A stretch of 64,000 bases of DNA from G963422275 sp963422275 (GTDB lineage Bacteria > Pseudomonadota > Alphaproteobacteria > Rhodobacterales > Rhodobacteraceae): the NCBI GenBank assembly GCA_963422275.1, contig OY729418.1, positions 2,480,001 to 2,544,000 on the forward strand, given 5' to 3'. Position 1 is the first letter of the stretch. The number at the start of each line of letters is the position of its first letter. Below the pieces are notes generated by a model. It was not told where the DNA came from and ran no database searches. It saw only the letters and a list, made by a program, of their open reading frames with translations. This document shows positions 34,410 to 42,863 of the stretch, in pieces. The position numbers and the translations under genes were made by a program.

Positions 34410-37205
34410 GTGACTGCGTTTGGCGAAGGGCATTGCCTGCAACTGGTTGACGGCTCTGGATACATCTTTCGAGCCTTTTTCCAGTCGAGCCGCAGCCTTG
34501 GCGAAGCCTACCGCTACCGGAGCGACGGCGAGCCGGTTGGCGGGGTGCACTTCTTCTGCAATATGCTGTTCAACTTGGTTCTCCGTCGGGCCGACGGGCA
34601 CTCGCCTACACACTCCGCGATCGTTTTCGATACGGCCGCAAAAACCTTCAGGCACGAGATATTTCCAGAATACAAGGCCCACAGACCCAAGCCGCCGGAG
34701 GATCTGGTTCGTCAATTTCCGAAATTCAGGGATGCAACGCGGGCGTTCAACTTTCGCTGCCTCGAGCTGGACGGCTACGAAGCGGACGACATCATCGCGA
34801 CGCTTGCGACAAGAGCCCGTGAGGCAGGTGGGCAGGTGACGATGATTTCGGCCGACAAAGACCTGATGCAACTCGTGAGCGACCGGATCGAAATGTTCGA
34901 TACGATGAGGAACCGGAAAATTGAACGTCAACAGGTTGAGGAAAAATTCGGGGTCGGGCCGGAACGGGTGCCGGACGTACAGGCGTTGGCGGGAGACTCC
35001 ACAGACAACATTCCCGGTGCGCCGGGGATTGGCGTCAAGACAGCCGCCCAGTTGATCAACCAGTTTGGCGACCTCGAGACGCTCCTTGCCGGAGCGCACG
35101 AGATTCCCCAGCCGAAGCGCCGGCAGGCACTTACTGAAAACGTCGAGAAAATCCGGATTTCCAAAAAGCTGGTCGAGCTTGAAAGAAGCGTTCCTCTGGG
35201 ATTGAAACTGGACGAACTGAAAACGGCGGAGCCGGACCCCAATGTCCTGCTGGAGTTCCTGAGAGAGCAGGAGTTCAAGACGCTCGCGAGAAGGGTGGAG
35301 AAATACTTCTCCATTGATCCTCCTCCCAGGAAGGCGGACGAGAGTCACAAGAACATCCCTTTCGATTGTGGTGCATATGAATGCATCAAGTCGGAAGATG
35401 CGCTTGACAGGTGGATCGAGGCGATACGCCATCGTGGATTTGTCGCAGTGGACACGGAAACAACCGGCTTGGACGAAATGCGGTCGGGTTTGGTCGGGGT
35501 CAGTCTATCGATCGAGCCAGGCAAAGCGTGTTACATTCCGCTGGCTCACGTGTCCGGGGGCGCAACGCTGCTCGATCAGAACCCGAGGGTTGACGGGCAA
35601 CTGGACCGTGCCGAAACGCTTGCGAGGCTGAGGGTTGTTCTTGAGGATAAGAGCATTCTCAAGATCGGACAGAACGTCAAGTACGACATCAAGATCTTCG
35701 CCCAGCACGGAATCAACGTCGAGCCTGTGGACGACACGATGCTCATGGCCTTTGCGCTCCTCGCCGGAAAGCATACCAATCTGTCGATGGACACGCTGTC
35801 CAGCATGTACCTGAACCACAAGCCAATCGAGATCAAAAGCCTGATTGGAACCGGGAAGAAGCAGATCACGTTCGATAGGACCGACATAGAAGAAGCCACG
35901 AGGTACGCTGGCGAGGATGCCGACATCACCTTGCGACTCTGGCGCGAGTTCAAGCCGCGACTTGGCAAAGAGCGAGTGACGACAGTGTACGAAACGCTCG
36001 AACGTCCGCTAATTCCGGTTCTGTCCGACATGGAACGAACTGGCATCAAGGTCGACAGGAGCCACTTGGCGAAAATGTCCGTCATGTTCTCGGAAAAGAT
36101 CGGGGAATTGGAGAAAGTAATACATGATGAAGCTGGGGAGACCTTCAATGTCGGAAGCCCCAAGCAGCTGGGCGACATCCTGTTCAGGAAGCTGCAGCTC
36201 CCGGGAGGCCAGAAAACCAAGGCCGGGGGATATTCGACTGGGGCGAACATTCTGGAAACACTTGCCGGGGATGGGCACAAGCTTCCTGAGTTGGTGCTGG
36301 AATGGCGACACATGTCCAAACTCAAATCAACCTACACGGATGTTCTGCAGGAGCACATCAATCCAGACACGGGAAGGGTGCACACGTCGTACAACATTGC
36401 CGGGGCGAACACCGGGCGGCTCGCATCAAACGACCCGAATCTCCAGAACATCCCTGTGCGAACGGAAGTGGGCCGGCGCATACGCGAAGCTTTCATCGCC
36501 GAGGACGGCCATGTTCTGCTCTCTCTCGATTACAGCCAGATAGAATTGCGGATTCTTGCGCACATCGCCGGAATAGAGGAGTTGCAGAAAGCGTTTCGCA
36601 AGGGACTAGACATTCACGCCATGACCGCGTCGGAAATGTTCGGAATCCCCATAGAGAGCATGGATTCGGCGACGCGTCGGAAGGCGAAGGCGATAAACTT
36701 CGGAGTCATTTACGGGATTTCCGGATTCGGGCTGGCGAGGAACCTCCACATTTCGAGAGACGAAGCGCAGCAATTTATTGATCGGTATTTCGAAAGGTTT
36801 CCAGGAATACGAACTTACATGGATAAGACGATAGCAGGCGCGCACACGCACAAGCACGTCAAGACGCTATTCGGCCGGAGGATTCACACTCCCGGAATTG
36901 AGGACCGGGGGCATCAGGGGAGATTCGCCGAACGCGCCGCCATCAACGCTCCCATTCAGGGAACTGCTGCCGACATCATCCGCAGGGCCATGATGCGAAT
37001 ACCCGCGCAGATCGAAGGCATGCCCGCCAAGATGCTCCTCCAAGTTCACGATGAACTGCTTTTCGAAGTTCGAGCGGATGCCGTGGGGGATGTTACCAAC
37101 GCCGTGAGAGCAGTCATGGAAGGAGCCGATCTGCCGGCCCGAAAAATAAATCCGTCGCTCGTCGTGGATGACGGCGTTGGCGCAAACTGGGCCGAGGCCC
37201 ACTAA
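34410..37205 (+). CDS. polA: DNA polymerase I
   Basis: 931-aa replication and repair polymerase with all three domains. The N-terminal 5'-3' exonuclease (residues 1 to about 300) shows DGSGYIFRAFF, DGYEADDIIATLA and DSTDNIPGAPGIGVKTAA. The middle 3'-5' exonuclease has the intact DTETTGLDEM motif near residue 349, so proofreading looks functional. The polymerase domain has motif A DYSQIELRILAHIAG (near 706), O-helix RRKAKAINFGVIYGISGFGLA (near 752) and motif C QVHDELLFEV (near 878). The start is GTG at 34410 with an upstream AAAGGTGG. Confidence 0.97.
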   Translation: MTAFGEGHCLQLVDGSGYIFRAFFQSSRSLGEAYRYRSDGEPVGGVHFFCNMLFNLVLRRADGHSPTHSAIVFDTAAKTFRHEIFPEYKAHRPKPPEDLVRQFPKFRDATRAFNFRCLELDGYEADDIIATLATRAREAGGQVTMISADKDLMQLVSDRIEMFDTMRNRKIERQQVEEKFGVGPERVPDVQALAGDSTDNIPGAPGIGVKTAAQLINQFGDLETLLAGAHEIPQPKRRQALTENVEKIRISKKLVELERSVPLGLKLDELKTAEPDPNVLLEFLREQEFKTLARRVEKYFSIDPPPRKADESHKNIPFDCGAYECIKSEDALDRWIEAIRHRGFVAVDTETTGLDEMRSGLVGVSLSIEPGKACYIPLAHVSGGATLLDQNPRVDGQLDRAETLARLRVVLEDKSILKIGQNVKYDIKIFAQHGINVEPVDDTMLMAFALLAGKHTNLSMDTLSSMYLNHKPIEIKSLIGTGKKQITFDRTDIEEATRYAGEDADITLRLWREFKPRLGKERVTTVYETLERPLIPVLSDMERTGIKVDRSHLAKMSVMFSEKIGELEKVIHDEAGETFNVGSPKQLGDILFRKLQLPGGQKTKAGGYSTGANILETLAGDGHKLPELVLEWRHMSKLKSTYTDVLQEHINPDTGRVHTSYNIAGANTGRLASNDPNLQNIPVRTEVGRRIREAFIAEDGHVLLSLDYSQIELRILAHIAGIEELQKAFRKGLDIHAMTASEMFGIPIESMDSATRRKAKAINFGVIYGISGFGLARNLHISRDEAQQFIDRYFERFPGIRTYMDKTIAGAHTHKHVKTLFGRRIHTPGIEDRGHQGRFAERAAINAPIQGTAADIIRRAMMRIPAQIEGMPAKMLLQVHDELLFEVRADAVGDVTNAVRAVMEGADLPARKINPSLVVDDGVGANWAEAH

Positions 37206-37212
37206 ACAACCA

Positions 37213-37827
37213 TCATTCCAGTTCCGAAGACGGGATGAACGGGAAGAAAATCCCGTCCGACCAGACTCCGAACCATTTTGCACCTTCATGCTCTTCATGC
37301 ATGCAGATGTCGACCAGCCGGTAGAAGCTTTTGCGGTCGATCAGCGCTTCCAAGTTGGCCCGAACGGTGACGTACGGTGAGACCTCGCCATCTTCGGGAC
37401 TGCGAACTATCCGAAGTGGATTCCGCTTGCCCGCAGTGGCGGAATCGTCGACATTTGTTATGAACGTGACAGACTGGTCTCTGCCCGACCCCGCCACTTC
37501 GAAATCGACCGCAACGAAGGGCGCGTCGTCAACTTTGATCCCGACCTTCTCGACCGGAGTGACAAGAAAGTAGTCATCTCCGTCCCTGCGGATTATCGAC
37601 GCGAACAGCTTGACCAGCGGTTTTCTCCCAATGGGAGTGCCAAGATAGAACCAATTTCCGTCCCTTGCGATGCGCATGTCAAGATCGCCGCAAAATGGCG
37701 GGTTCCAAAGATGTACGGGAGGCGGCCCCTTTCTCTTCGAGGATTTGATAGATGCGATCAGCGATTCGGCGCTCGGGCCGTCGGAGGGTTGCATCCGCTT
37801 GTTTGCTGCCATGGTGGTCCCGGGCAT
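37213..37827 (-). CDS. DUF1285 domain-containing protein
   Basis: 204-aa conserved alphaproteobacterial protein of unknown function. Family features include PPVHLWNPPFCGDLDMRIARDG, WFYLGTPIGRKPLVKLFASIIRRDGDDYFLVTP near residue 60-95 and the aromatic C-terminal EHEGAKWFGVWSDGIFFPF. No signal peptide or membrane span. ATG 37827 is used here, and a second ATG five codons on is equally possible. It converges on polA with 7 bp between the stops. Confidence 0.85.
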   Translation of the reverse strand: MPGTTMAANKRMQPSDGPSAESLIASIKSSKRKGPPPVHLWNPPFCGDLDMRIARDGNWFYLGTPIGRKPLVKLFASIIRRDGDDYFLVTPVEKVGIKVDDAPFVAVDFEVAGSGRDQSVTFITNVDDSATAGKRNPLRIVRSPEDGEVSPYVTVRANLEALIDRKSFYRLVDICMHEEHEGAKWFGVWSDGIFFPFIPSSELE

Positions 37828-38027
37828 ACGTGGCTGTTCTATTGCTCAAGCGCGATGACACTATCCGCAATCATCTGGAACTTGCAACTTCTGCGTGGGG
37901 AGTTCGTCCCGTTTGCGACGACGGGCACCGCCGGACCGGCCGCGGGCGCGCGGCGAGGATGGACGCCGTGCCGAATCTCGATTTAACCCTGATCCTGCAA
38001 ACAGGTTCCGCGCACGCGTTGCGAACC

Positions 38028-39050
38028 TCAACGACGGATTTGCCGCAAGAACTCCTCGCGAACTTCACTGGGGTCGTATCCCTTGTCTTCCAGATTTAGC
38101 AGCTGAAAATACACATGAGCGACTTCAGTGAAGTAGCTTATATACATGCCGTTAAGTCCAGCCCCAACGGCTGCGCCAATGACCGGTGGGGAAAGAAATC
38201 TTGGCCCCAGGATGCTGACAATCCTCGGTATGAATCTGGAAATCAGCTCGCGGACGGTCGTTCCGTGGACAAAGTATCGAGATGCGAGAAACCCTAGGTC
38301 CGCTGCATTGTCCTCCTCAAGGATCGTTCCACTGCCGAAGATGGCGAGGCAGTGCTTGCGAGTCTCTCCCGAATTCGGATCAAATCCGTATGTGATCGCA
38401 ACGCTGCGGATTTCCCGGAAAATCAACCCAACTGTTACTGGCATCTCGGGAATCAGGGCCATTGGGCCAAAGAAACCGCTGACAGACCCCAGAACTATTG
38501 CGAGCAACCTGTTCAGTCCCAATGCGGAGAGGATGCGTGCTGGCAATCGTTCCCGACCTGGACCACTCTCGGTTGTTGTGTCCCGGCCATTGCCTGAACG
38601 TATCCGGCTGATTTTGTCCCAGAACCGGTCGAGAGAGAGATTGCCGCTGGGGGGTGCCCCAGAATCGTCCTCTGCCTTTCCAGGCAGAATTCTGTCCCAG
38701 AAACGCGTGTCCTTGACTTCATCCCTGATTTTTCTGTTGGGATCGACTTCCGTCTTTGTGGCGATGTCGTACACTGACTCGAGTGCCGATCTGAGGGCAT
38801 CCTCGAACGTTCGCCTGATCGAGTCCGGAACCATCTCCGAAGCTGTTTCCAGCTTCAGGGAAAGTTTGTTGAGGCCCTTCATGATCAGGTTGTTCGCACG
38901 TCTGTACCTGACGGCGATAGGACCGACTGCTTTCTTCAAGCCCTCACGTTCGCTGGTTGCTACGCTTGTTCTCACGGATTTCCGTTCCAATCTGGGGTGT
39001 TGATCGACAAACGCCCCCGAATGCATCCTCCGGCCTAAAGGTGTGTTCAA
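38028..39050 (-). CDS. EcsC-family protein
   Basis: 340 aa with the EcsC-like core in the last 170 residues (LGSVSGFFGPMALIPEMPVTVGLIFREIRSVA, KHCLAIFGSG, RYFVHGTTVRELISRFIPRIVSILG, AAVGAGLNGMYISYFTEVAHVYF). EcsC is named from the Bacillus ecs locus, and its molecular role is unclear. The N-terminal half holds a charged, low-complexity insert (about residues 100-165). The 5' end abuts decayed repeat DNA, so the true start may be further in than the first ATG. Confidence 0.78.
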   Translation of the reverse strand: MNTPLGRRMHSGAFVDQHPRLERKSVRTSVATSEREGLKKAVGPIAVRYRRANNLIMKGLNKLSLKLETASEMVPDSIRRTFEDALRSALESVYDIATKTEVDPNRKIRDEVKDTRFWDRILPGKAEDDSGAPPSGNLSLDRFWDKISRIRSGNGRDTTTESGPGRERLPARILSALGLNRLLAIVLGSVSGFFGPMALIPEMPVTVGLIFREIRSVAITYGFDPNSGETRKHCLAIFGSGTILEEDNAADLGFLASRYFVHGTTVRELISRFIPRIVSILGPRFLSPPVIGAAVGAGLNGMYISYFTEVAHVYFQLLNLEDKGYDPSEVREEFLRQIRR

Positions 39051-39128
39051 GACAGGTTTGTTTCAAGAGCTGCTTAATGCGCTGCAGAGCATACGGCGAA
39101 AATACCCGCCCCTTACCGTCAATGATAA

Positions 39129-39480
39129 GACCGTTAAGAAAGCAGGCATTTAGTTCTGCATTGCGACTTTCGGAGTTAGTTGAGCATCTAGCAGTTGCCG
39201 ATGGGGGACTGTGGAAGCCTTCCGGCAGCGGTGTTGGCATCCGCAGACACAGTTTCAGTCCCCGAGACGCCGCCTCGGGGACTGAAAATCCGGCCCTTAG
39301 GCCGGGGATCTAGTCGATCCGCTCGGCCGCTTTGAGCAGAATCAGGGCCATCGCCTTGAAGGTTAGCTCTGCCTCCATGGCCCGACACCCCCATGAACCG
39401 AGGCCGCGCCGCCGAGCCGATTAAACCGCCTGCGATGCTGGCACAGGGGATGCCTCCGGGCAGTCTAGAACATGGTTCCC
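39129..39480 (-). repeat. Repeat R1: degraded insertion element end with perfect hairpin
   Basis: It begins GACCGTTAAGAAAGC (compare GACCGTTGCGAAAGC at 42376) and aligns along its length with 53592-53960. At 39253-39287 TTTCAGTCCCCGAG pairs perfectly (14 bp) with CTCGGGGACTGAAA around the loop ACGCCGC. A second hairpin CCGGCC/GGCCGG follows at 39290-39305. On the minus strand, just before these hairpins, a short frame ends EAELTFKAMALILLKAAERID, matching the end of the product in R3, so this is the 3' end of a transposase gene plus its terminal sequence. Confidence 0.65.
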
Positions 39481-39717
39481 GATTAGAGCCTTGCCTCGGC
39501 AGTCCCGGTTGGCGGTGCTCGACAACCCCCTTATCTGCAAGCGTCCTGTCGGGCCGTGCAGTCTGCGGACCGGCAGATCGTCGCGCGGTCGGGGCAGCAC
39601 TCAAGCACCAAACTGCCGAAAACGGCATGAAGTCGAGGCACCCCTTGAGCGCACGCTTAAGCTCCCGATCCAAGGGTTGACATCGCAGCGGCACCTCCCG
39701 GGCCGAGAACGCCGCTA

Positions 39718-39946
39718 GACGCTGCCGTCTATCAGGGCGTTCGTTTTTCGAAGTATGTTGTTCGGGGCCTTGTGCTTGGCAATCACGGTCAGGACGACCT
39801 CCGCGGGACCCTCCGGTCTGTAAAAGATCGTTTTCTTGCCGAAGTCGATCTCCGGCGGTATCTCCCTGGCTCCGAGAGCCAGGGAGATACCGAACCAGGG
39901 GAGACAGCGGATTTGAAATTCTTGCCCGACATAGCGTCATTCATGT
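39718..39946 (-). pseudogene. Unidentified coding fragment containing a 17-bp perfect hairpin
   Basis: The minus strand has an open stretch of about 75 codons without a start. It includes FGKKTIFYRPEGPAEVVLTV and IAKHKAPNNILRKTNALIDGSV, ending in TAG, and looks protein-like but matches no family I recognise. Inside it CGGTATCTCCCTGGCTC (39856-39872) and GAGCCAGGGAGATACCG (39876-39892) form a perfect inverted repeat with a 3-nt spacer. Confidence 0.35.
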
Positions 39947-40080
39947 CGGCGGGCGTGGGTAAGGCGATCGATCACGGCGACGAACGTGCGGCCACCAAGG
40001 CTGATTTCTACCGTACACTGTGGGTTCATGGGGCGGGATCGTCGCCATTTTCGGAGGCTTCGTCATGCAAGCTGCCGTCC

Positions 40081-40851
40081 TCAGGCTGCTTTGACCGGGA
40101 GAGTGGCGCGGCCTCCCGTTCCGGGGAGCCTTTCCCCCGTCTCCGGTGCCGGGCCTGAAACGGGCGCCGCCAGCAACTCCCCGAGCAGCGCTTCCATCTC
40201 GGCCAAGCGCTTCTCTTCCGCAAGTTGCAGCAGCCGTTCAATGTGCCGCTTTCCCAATCCGGGGAAGAGTGGGGATCTGGTCGCGGGCACCGGGACGCCT
40301 TCGGCCTGCAGGTCGAGGATATCGACGGCAACGGTATCGCCGTCGCGTTCGGCCTGCCACATCTCCCGGACGCCCATTTCGGCATAGCGCTCTGCCTTGC
40401 CGCGATCGATCTGCGTCCACTCGATTTCGACGACGAGATCGGGCGGTGTCCGCTCCTCGAACGCTAGCGCGGCGGCTTGACCGCCATTTTGCCGTTCCTC
40501 AATCCATCTCTCCGCGCTGTCCCCGACATAAAAGCAGGCGTCGGGTTCAATGCCGGTGTTCGGCGGGTCGTCGGCGCGGTGCTTCCAGCGCGTTCCGCGC
40601 ATCTCCACGACGGGAAGTCCAGTTCGCTCGCTAGCGCGGTCGACCACTCTGTCGGCGGCAGCGGCAAAGCGCTCATGCGCCGAGCTTGGTGCCATCCAAG
40701 CGATCAGCCCCCGCGCGGGATCGATCAGCACGCGCCGACCCAGACGGTTCCAGTCCATTCTCTCCGCCATTTGGGGAACTATGTTGGGAGGAACGCGGAT
40801 CCGCCAGAAGGTGGAGCCGAGTGACCCCCTGATCTCGGAAGATGCGGTCAT
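40081..40851 (-). CDS. Uma2-family (DUF820) putative nuclease-fold protein
   Basis: 256 aa with the restriction-endonuclease-like Uma2 core: PDACFYVGD near the middle, then EERTPPDLVVEIEWTQIDRGKAERYAEMGVREMWQ, in which the PD...(E/D)xE arrangement is the presumed active site. The C-terminus is a Leu/Glu-rich helix (RLLQLAEEKRLAEMEALLGELL) and a Pro/Gly tail. Function is unknown, and the family is expanded in cyanobacteria and often tied to mobile DNA. It sits in the largest debris zone of the window. ATG 40851 (MTASSEIRG) is chosen over 40893. Confidence 0.75.
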   Translation of the reverse strand: MTASSEIRGSLGSTFWRIRVPPNIVPQMAERMDWNRLGRRVLIDPARGLIAWMAPSSAHERFAAAADRVVDRASERTGLPVVEMRGTRWKHRADDPPNTGIEPDACFYVGDSAERWIEERQNGGQAAALAFEERTPPDLVVEIEWTQIDRGKAERYAEMGVREMWQAERDGDTVAVDILDLQAEGVPVPATRSPLFPGLGKRHIERLLQLAEEKRLAEMEALLGELLAAPVSGPAPETGERLPGTGGRATLPVKAA

Positions 40852-40977
40852 GAGAGTGACCTCCCGGCTCTGTTGCTGGCACGACGCTATCACGACTTGC
40901 CGCGAATCGCCACCCTATTCCCATCGCGTAACGCTGTGCAGGTGGCGCAGAGACCCGCACGGTGCGCTCCCTGCCTG

Positions 40978-41430
40978 TCAGGGTGATGGGGGGGGGGCGG
41001 TTTCGGGCTGGAAATCCGCCCACATCTTTTCCGGCAGGGTCGCGTCCTCCGCGTTCGGCTTCACGAACCCATCGATCATCGTTTCGTAAGGGTTGATCTC
41101 GAAATTCTTCAACTCTTGAACGAATTCCCGCATGCTCCTGTGCGCTCTGAAGATCATCGTTTCAAGTTCTCTGGAGACCGCGGCTGGCGCGGCGGCGCAG
41201 CCGGAGAAGCGAAACAAATGCCTATGCAACCGTTGCAGTTGCACAACCTCTCCGAAGCCCGGAAGTAACTCACCGGAGACGAGCACGACGCGTTCTTGAA
41301 GGCCGCTGCGCACTCCGGCCAGGGCATTGACCCCTTTGGGCGTACAGCTAGAATGGCCACCCAGTCTTGAATGCAGGACGAAGTTGACCAGAATACAGGT
41401 TTGCATGTCGGCTACGTTCCGGGTTCCCAA
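40978..41430 (-). CDS. Hypothetical ORF in debris region
   Basis: Open frame of 150 codons. Only the last third (RAHRSMREFVQELKNFEI, YETMIDGFVKPNAED, LPEKMWADFQPE) looks like a natural soluble protein. The first part is low-complexity and could be a shadow. The stop lies beside a run of nine G (40988-40996), which is prone to length change. No family recognised. It may be the tail of a gene whose front has decayed. Confidence 0.25.
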   Translation of the reverse strand: MGTRNVADMQTCILVNFVLHSRLGGHSSCTPKGVNALAGVRSGLQERVVLVSGELLPGFGEVVQLQRLHRHLFRFSGCAAAPAAVSRELETMIFRAHRSMREFVQELKNFEINPYETMIDGFVKPNAEDATLPEKMWADFQPETAPPPSP

Positions 41431-41841
41431 GAGCGCACAGCTAGAGCAAAACGCTCGAGGAAATCAACGGTAATCTCTGGAAATTCATCTCCTTGATCCT
41501 CGACAACGACACCCCCACGGCAGCGGTGATTTTGTCGGCACGGAAATCGTTGTCGTGACTTGAGAGCGGGTACCTTCCGTCACATGTTCTCATGCCGCGA
41601 GGATATCGACGGCGACGCCGTTGCTTTCTGACCGCGTGACTCTTTTGCGACAGCAACACCGTGGTGGGTCGGGAACGCGAGAATTCGGAGCGCCAGCTGA
41701 CCTCCAGCTCCCCGCCATCGAGCATGTTTTCCCCTGACATGCCGTTGCCATCGCAGACCGCACTGGCAGCCAGTGCAAGTGCCCGCGTGGAAGCTGTAGC
41801 GTCCCGCTAGGCTCCGTGTCAAGCGAGCGCGTCGCCCCCTC

Positions 41842-41896
41842 CCGGACCTGCAAAGTCCGGTATGGAAACCGCTAAAGCCGCCTCAGGGCGGCTTTT
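41842..41896 (+). terminator. Strong bidirectional-looking intrinsic terminator
   Basis: AAAGCCGCC (41874-41882) pairs perfectly with GGCGGCTTT (41887-41895), followed by TTTT-type sequence on the plus strand and preceded by A-rich sequence that would be U-rich on the minus strand. A second hairpin CCGGAC/GTCCGG (41842-41860) lies just upstream. It sits next to the end of the DUF3800-like relic on the minus strand, and no plus-strand gene is recognisable upstream. Confidence 0.6.
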
Positions 41897-42260
41897 CCCT
41901 TTAAGAAGAGGGGGATTCCACAACGCTCCAATCCGGCCGTGGACATCTTCCGGCCAACCAAGGTGTGTGTGCCAGCGACGACATCGGCGAGTTGCAGAAG
42001 GCGGGATGCGGCGGAGTCGATCGCAGCCATGTGTTCGACGGCTTTGAAGTAGCCACCATCCGCCATGGCACCCTCGACAATTTCCAGAAAGCGCTGTGAG
42101 CGCTGTGGTGGCCTGCATCGGCGATTACATGCACATTCCCGATCCGCTTCATTTTTTGACGTTCCCGAAACTTCTTAGGTCCCGTCTTGACCGTTTCCAC
42201 AAGTGCTCGCCCATAGAGTTCGGCCGACTCCTCCGCCCGCGCCAGACAGTTCATCATCAA
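41872..42260 (-). pseudogene. DUF3800-like relic (frameshifted)
   Basis: The minus strand carries MMNCLARAEESAELYGRALV, RIGNVHVIADAGHHSAH and then, in a shifted frame, MADGGYFKAVEHMAAIDSAA and SRLLQLADVVA. The latter resembles the C-terminal LQLADLVA motif of DUF3800 proteins (mobile-element-associated, RNase H-like). The N-terminal part with the first catalytic aspartate is absent and the frame is broken near 42075, so it cannot make a normal product. Confidence 0.4.
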
Positions 42261-42375
42261 GAGACTTTCCGGCCGGGGGGAGTCCGCAAACCTTTACTGC
42301 TTCAATTCAACTGCTTGATTGGTAACAAGTAACAACCTATTTGGGCGTAACAAAATCTAACAGTTGACATGTTAA

Positions 42376-42706
42376 GACCGTTGCGAAAGCGGTCATTTTG
42401 TTCTGCATTTCGCCTTTCGGCCGTGGTCTTGGTGCTCAAGGGCGCGGTTTCAGGTCCCGAAGCGCCGCATCCGGACAGGTTCGGAATAGATTCCGCCCTC
42501 ATGCCGCAGCAAGCTTGATCCGGTTGGACGCGCTTGACAGCCCCTTGCCGGCAAGTGCGCGCCGGGTCGTGCAGCTGGCCACCAGGGTCGGGAAGTGCGG
42601 TGCCTCCCCCTCGGCCACAATTTCGCCCGCCGCTGCGGACGCGGCTCCTGAGGTGTTGGGGCGTGGAGGTGGAAATGCAGAGAAAACACCTGCTTTCACA
42701 ACGATC
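42376..42706. repeat. Repeat R2: 331-bp element with terminal inverted repeats
   Basis: The left end is GACCGTTGCGAAAGCGGTC followed by TTCTGCATTTCGCC. The right end, read on the other strand, is GATCGTTGTGAAAGCAGG followed by TCTGCATTTCC. The two ends are clear imperfect inverted repeats of about 38 bp. Inside are the hairpin GTCCCGA/TCCGGAC (42454-42476) and the last codons of the minus-strand transposase also seen in R1 and R3 (NRIKLAAA). It looks like an internally deleted, non-autonomous (MITE-like) derivative. Confidence 0.65.
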
Positions 42707-42863
42707 TTATGATTGTTGCTGCATTGATGGCCTGCATTCAGCGAGCAATGCGATGGCCGGATCAGCTGATGAGACAGTATCCGGCGCATCCACTAGTGAG
42801 GCATGACAAGGGCGGGACAAATTGTATTCTGAAGACTGATCGAAACTCTAGAGTGTTTAAAAG

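Noticed and set aside
34134..35432. 432-codon minus-strand frame opposite the start of polA
   Set aside because: It mirrors the polA exonuclease domain and has no family match, so it is a shadow frame.
38146..39003. Plus-strand frame of 285 codons opposite the EcsC-family gene
   Set aside because: The EcsC motifs on the minus strand are clear. The plus-strand product is low-complexity and Arg/Ser-rich, as expected for antisense.
41400..42380. CRISPR array or phage attachment site in the debris zone
   Set aside because: No regularly spaced repeats, no tRNA next to the region and no integrase motif were seen. The repeats present are hairpins and insertion-element ends.
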